A DNA stretch of 6,385 bases, taken from NCBI GenBank assembly GCA_012965455.1, contig DTSG01000059.1, positions 11,442 through 17,826 of the forward strand, in the 5' to 3' direction. A model generated the notes under the pieces. The model searched no databases, was not told the origin of the DNA, and saw nothing but the letters and a program-made list of their open reading frames with translations. How positions within the stretch are numbered: position 1 is the first letter of the stretch; the number at the start of each line of letters is the position of its first letter. Positions 6,176 to 6,385 of this stretch are shown here, piece by piece. The position numbers and the translations under genes are program-made. The stretch comes from Planctomycetaceae bacterium. GTDB lineage: Bacteria; Planctomycetota; Planctomycetia; Pirellulales; Pirellulaceae.

Positions 6176-6213
6176 CTACAATTCGGTTTTCGGTAGGTTT
6201 TTGGTTATGAAAT

Positions 6214-6363
6214 TCACTCCGACAATGTAAAATTCCGGCATATAAATTGACTTATTTCCTCAGTAATACAAAGATAGTAATTGCTAGTTTGAGTTCCGTC
6301 GCAGCATTTGCAATAATTCTGGAACTTTTTGAGTCCCCCTGGTGTCAAAGGTATTGGTAGCAT
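6214..6363 (-). CDS. Possible small or C-terminal hypothetical ORF (weak)
   Basis: On the minus strand a frame is open from the right edge of the window to a TGA at 6216-6214. Counting from the only internal ATG (6363), it encodes 49 residues, beginning MLPIPLTPGG and containing a cysteine cluster (YCKCCDG, 17-23). Upstream of that ATG the frame stays open to the edge, so this could be the tail of a longer gene converging on lgt. The segment is AT-rich and the product resembles nothing I recognise. It may be chance. Confidence 0.2.
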   Translation of the reverse strand: MLPIPLTPGGLKKFQNYCKCCDGTQTSNYYLCITEEISQFICRNFTLSE

Positions 6364-6385
6364 TTTGTCCGACGATAATAAAGAA

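Noticed and set aside
1..6385. CRISPR, insertion sequence, prophage or toxin-antitoxin system
   Set aside because: No direct-repeat array, transposase or integrase motifs, terminal inverted repeats or paired small toxin-antitoxin genes were seen; most genes are housekeeping or polysaccharide functions.

Overview
The window reads as ordinary chromosomal DNA from a Gram-negative-type bacterium. It is most probably a planctomycete of the Pirellula/Rhodopirellula kind. That is an inference from four things: an oversized prolipoprotein diacylglyceryl transferase with a large soluble insertion, a folK with a C-terminal extension, the tight folK-panC-lgt order, and the general lack of Shine-Dalgarno sequences. 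No tRNA, rRNA, CRISPR array or transposase gene is visible.

Left half, minus strand (about 1-2300): a two-gene surface-polysaccharide unit. A family 2 glycosyltransferase (2172-1285) is followed 80 bases later by a Wzx/MATE-type polysaccharide flippase (1204 to beyond the left edge). A promoter-like element with a perfect TTGACA box lies about 100 bases ahead of the glycosyltransferase. The two genes are bridged by a 24-codon mini-ORF that starts right after the glycosyltransferase stop and ends just before the flippase ATG.

Middle (2173-2890): a 718-base spacer between divergent transcription units. Most of it is AT-rich, but it contains a GC-rich block (2604-2772) that folds on paper into a near-continuous three-way junction, then two further hairpins, the last with a T6 tail. 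This is the best candidate in the window for something undescribed: a structured RNA of about 170 nt, or a leader/attenuator of the genes downstream.

Right half, plus strand (2891-6117): folK (folate synthesis), panC (pantothenate synthesis) and lgt (lipoprotein maturation), spaced 62 and 20 bases apart and probably one operon. FolK carries a C-terminal domain that looks like a deoxynucleoside-kinase P-loop domain with its Walker A residues lost. Lgt has two extra N-terminal membrane segments and a roughly 80-residue insertion with PDZ-like character. After lgt comes a perfect 9-bp palindrome and an AT-rich tail that may hold the end of a convergent minus-strand ORF.

The two halves have no evident functional link beyond general cell-envelope and cofactor housekeeping.
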